From JBFWUM01 sp050247255 (GTDB lineage Bacteria > Acidobacteriota > Vicinamibacteria > Vicinamibacterales > UBA2999): DNA of 64,000 bases. The stretch spans positions 49,433 through 113,432 of the forward strand of contig JBFWUM010000005.1 of assembly GCA_050247255.1 (NCBI GenBank), written 5' to 3'. Shown here piece by piece: positions 64,000-64,000 of the stretch (its first letter is position 1; every line of letters begins with the position of its first letter). The notes under the pieces were generated by a model that was given only the letters and a program-made list of their open reading frames with translations, made no database searches and was not told the DNA's origin. The translations under genes and the position numbers were made by a program.

Positions 64000-64000
64000 C

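Overview
The window is a GC-rich, densely packed piece of chromosome from a Gram-negative-type bacterium. No rRNA is present to fix the taxonomy. Four things fit an Acidobacteriota genome, perhaps class Vicinamibacteria: an Oar-like TonB-dependent receptor with a carboxypeptidase-type N-terminal domain, paired M16 and M61 peptidases, bacillithiol genes, and many palindromic intergenic repeats. This placement is inference.

Layout. 1-6.1 kb: the end of motA, then motB, then three cytosolic hybrid histidine kinases. 6.1-13.9 kb: a MocR-type regulator divergent from a membrane-anchored MutS-like ATPase, DoxX, a PYROXD2-like oxidoreductase, a DinB/YfiT protein, an orphan microcompartment shell protein, a MerR-type regulator and ThiO. 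13.9-23.7 kb: a TonB-dependent receptor with a LolA-like partner, divergent from a sensor kinase/OmpR regulator pair, then envelope proteins and a group II decarboxylase. 23.8-27.6 kb: metK and a modABC operon divergent from a Mop-domain regulator. 27.6-34.3 kb: a histidine operon (hisI-G-D-C-B-H-F-A) behind a His-rich leader peptide and an attenuator. 34.3-38.9 kb: an archaeal-type ATPase behind two tandem palindromes, an MFS transporter, an epimerase, a SYLF protein and a VOC protein. 39-42.1 kb: bshA, bshB1 and a DAO-type oxidase. 42.1-50.2 kb: a penicillin-acylase-family enzyme, purEK, two small envelope proteins and an M16 peptidase pair. 50.2-57.3 kb: the ArsS radical SAM enzyme with its peroxidase-like partner, converging on a tightly overlapped leftward operon (M61 peptidase, argH, a tiny membrane protein, an SSS symporter, a second tiny membrane protein and an asparaginase-like protein). 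57.3-64 kb: a small basic protein, an FAD oxidase, a second M61 peptidase, hemH, tRNA-Ser(GCT) and a decaying region with a P-type ATPase remnant.

Three features stand out. First, two unrelated genes (the BMC shell protein and a glycine-zipper protein) are each preceded by the same 21-nt hairpin core. The outer stems differ in sequence but still pair, and they end at the Shine-Dalgarno sequence, so this is a candidate cis-regulatory RNA. Second, palindromic repeats repeatedly supply stop codons or whole peptide segments to genes (ThiO, ModC, HisH, ArsS, the asparaginase-like protein, the PYROXD2-like oxidoreductase and the signal peptide of an M16 protein). Third, the ATPase gene at 34.4 kb, whose product may end in a winged helix, follows two palindromes with centres 21 bp apart.
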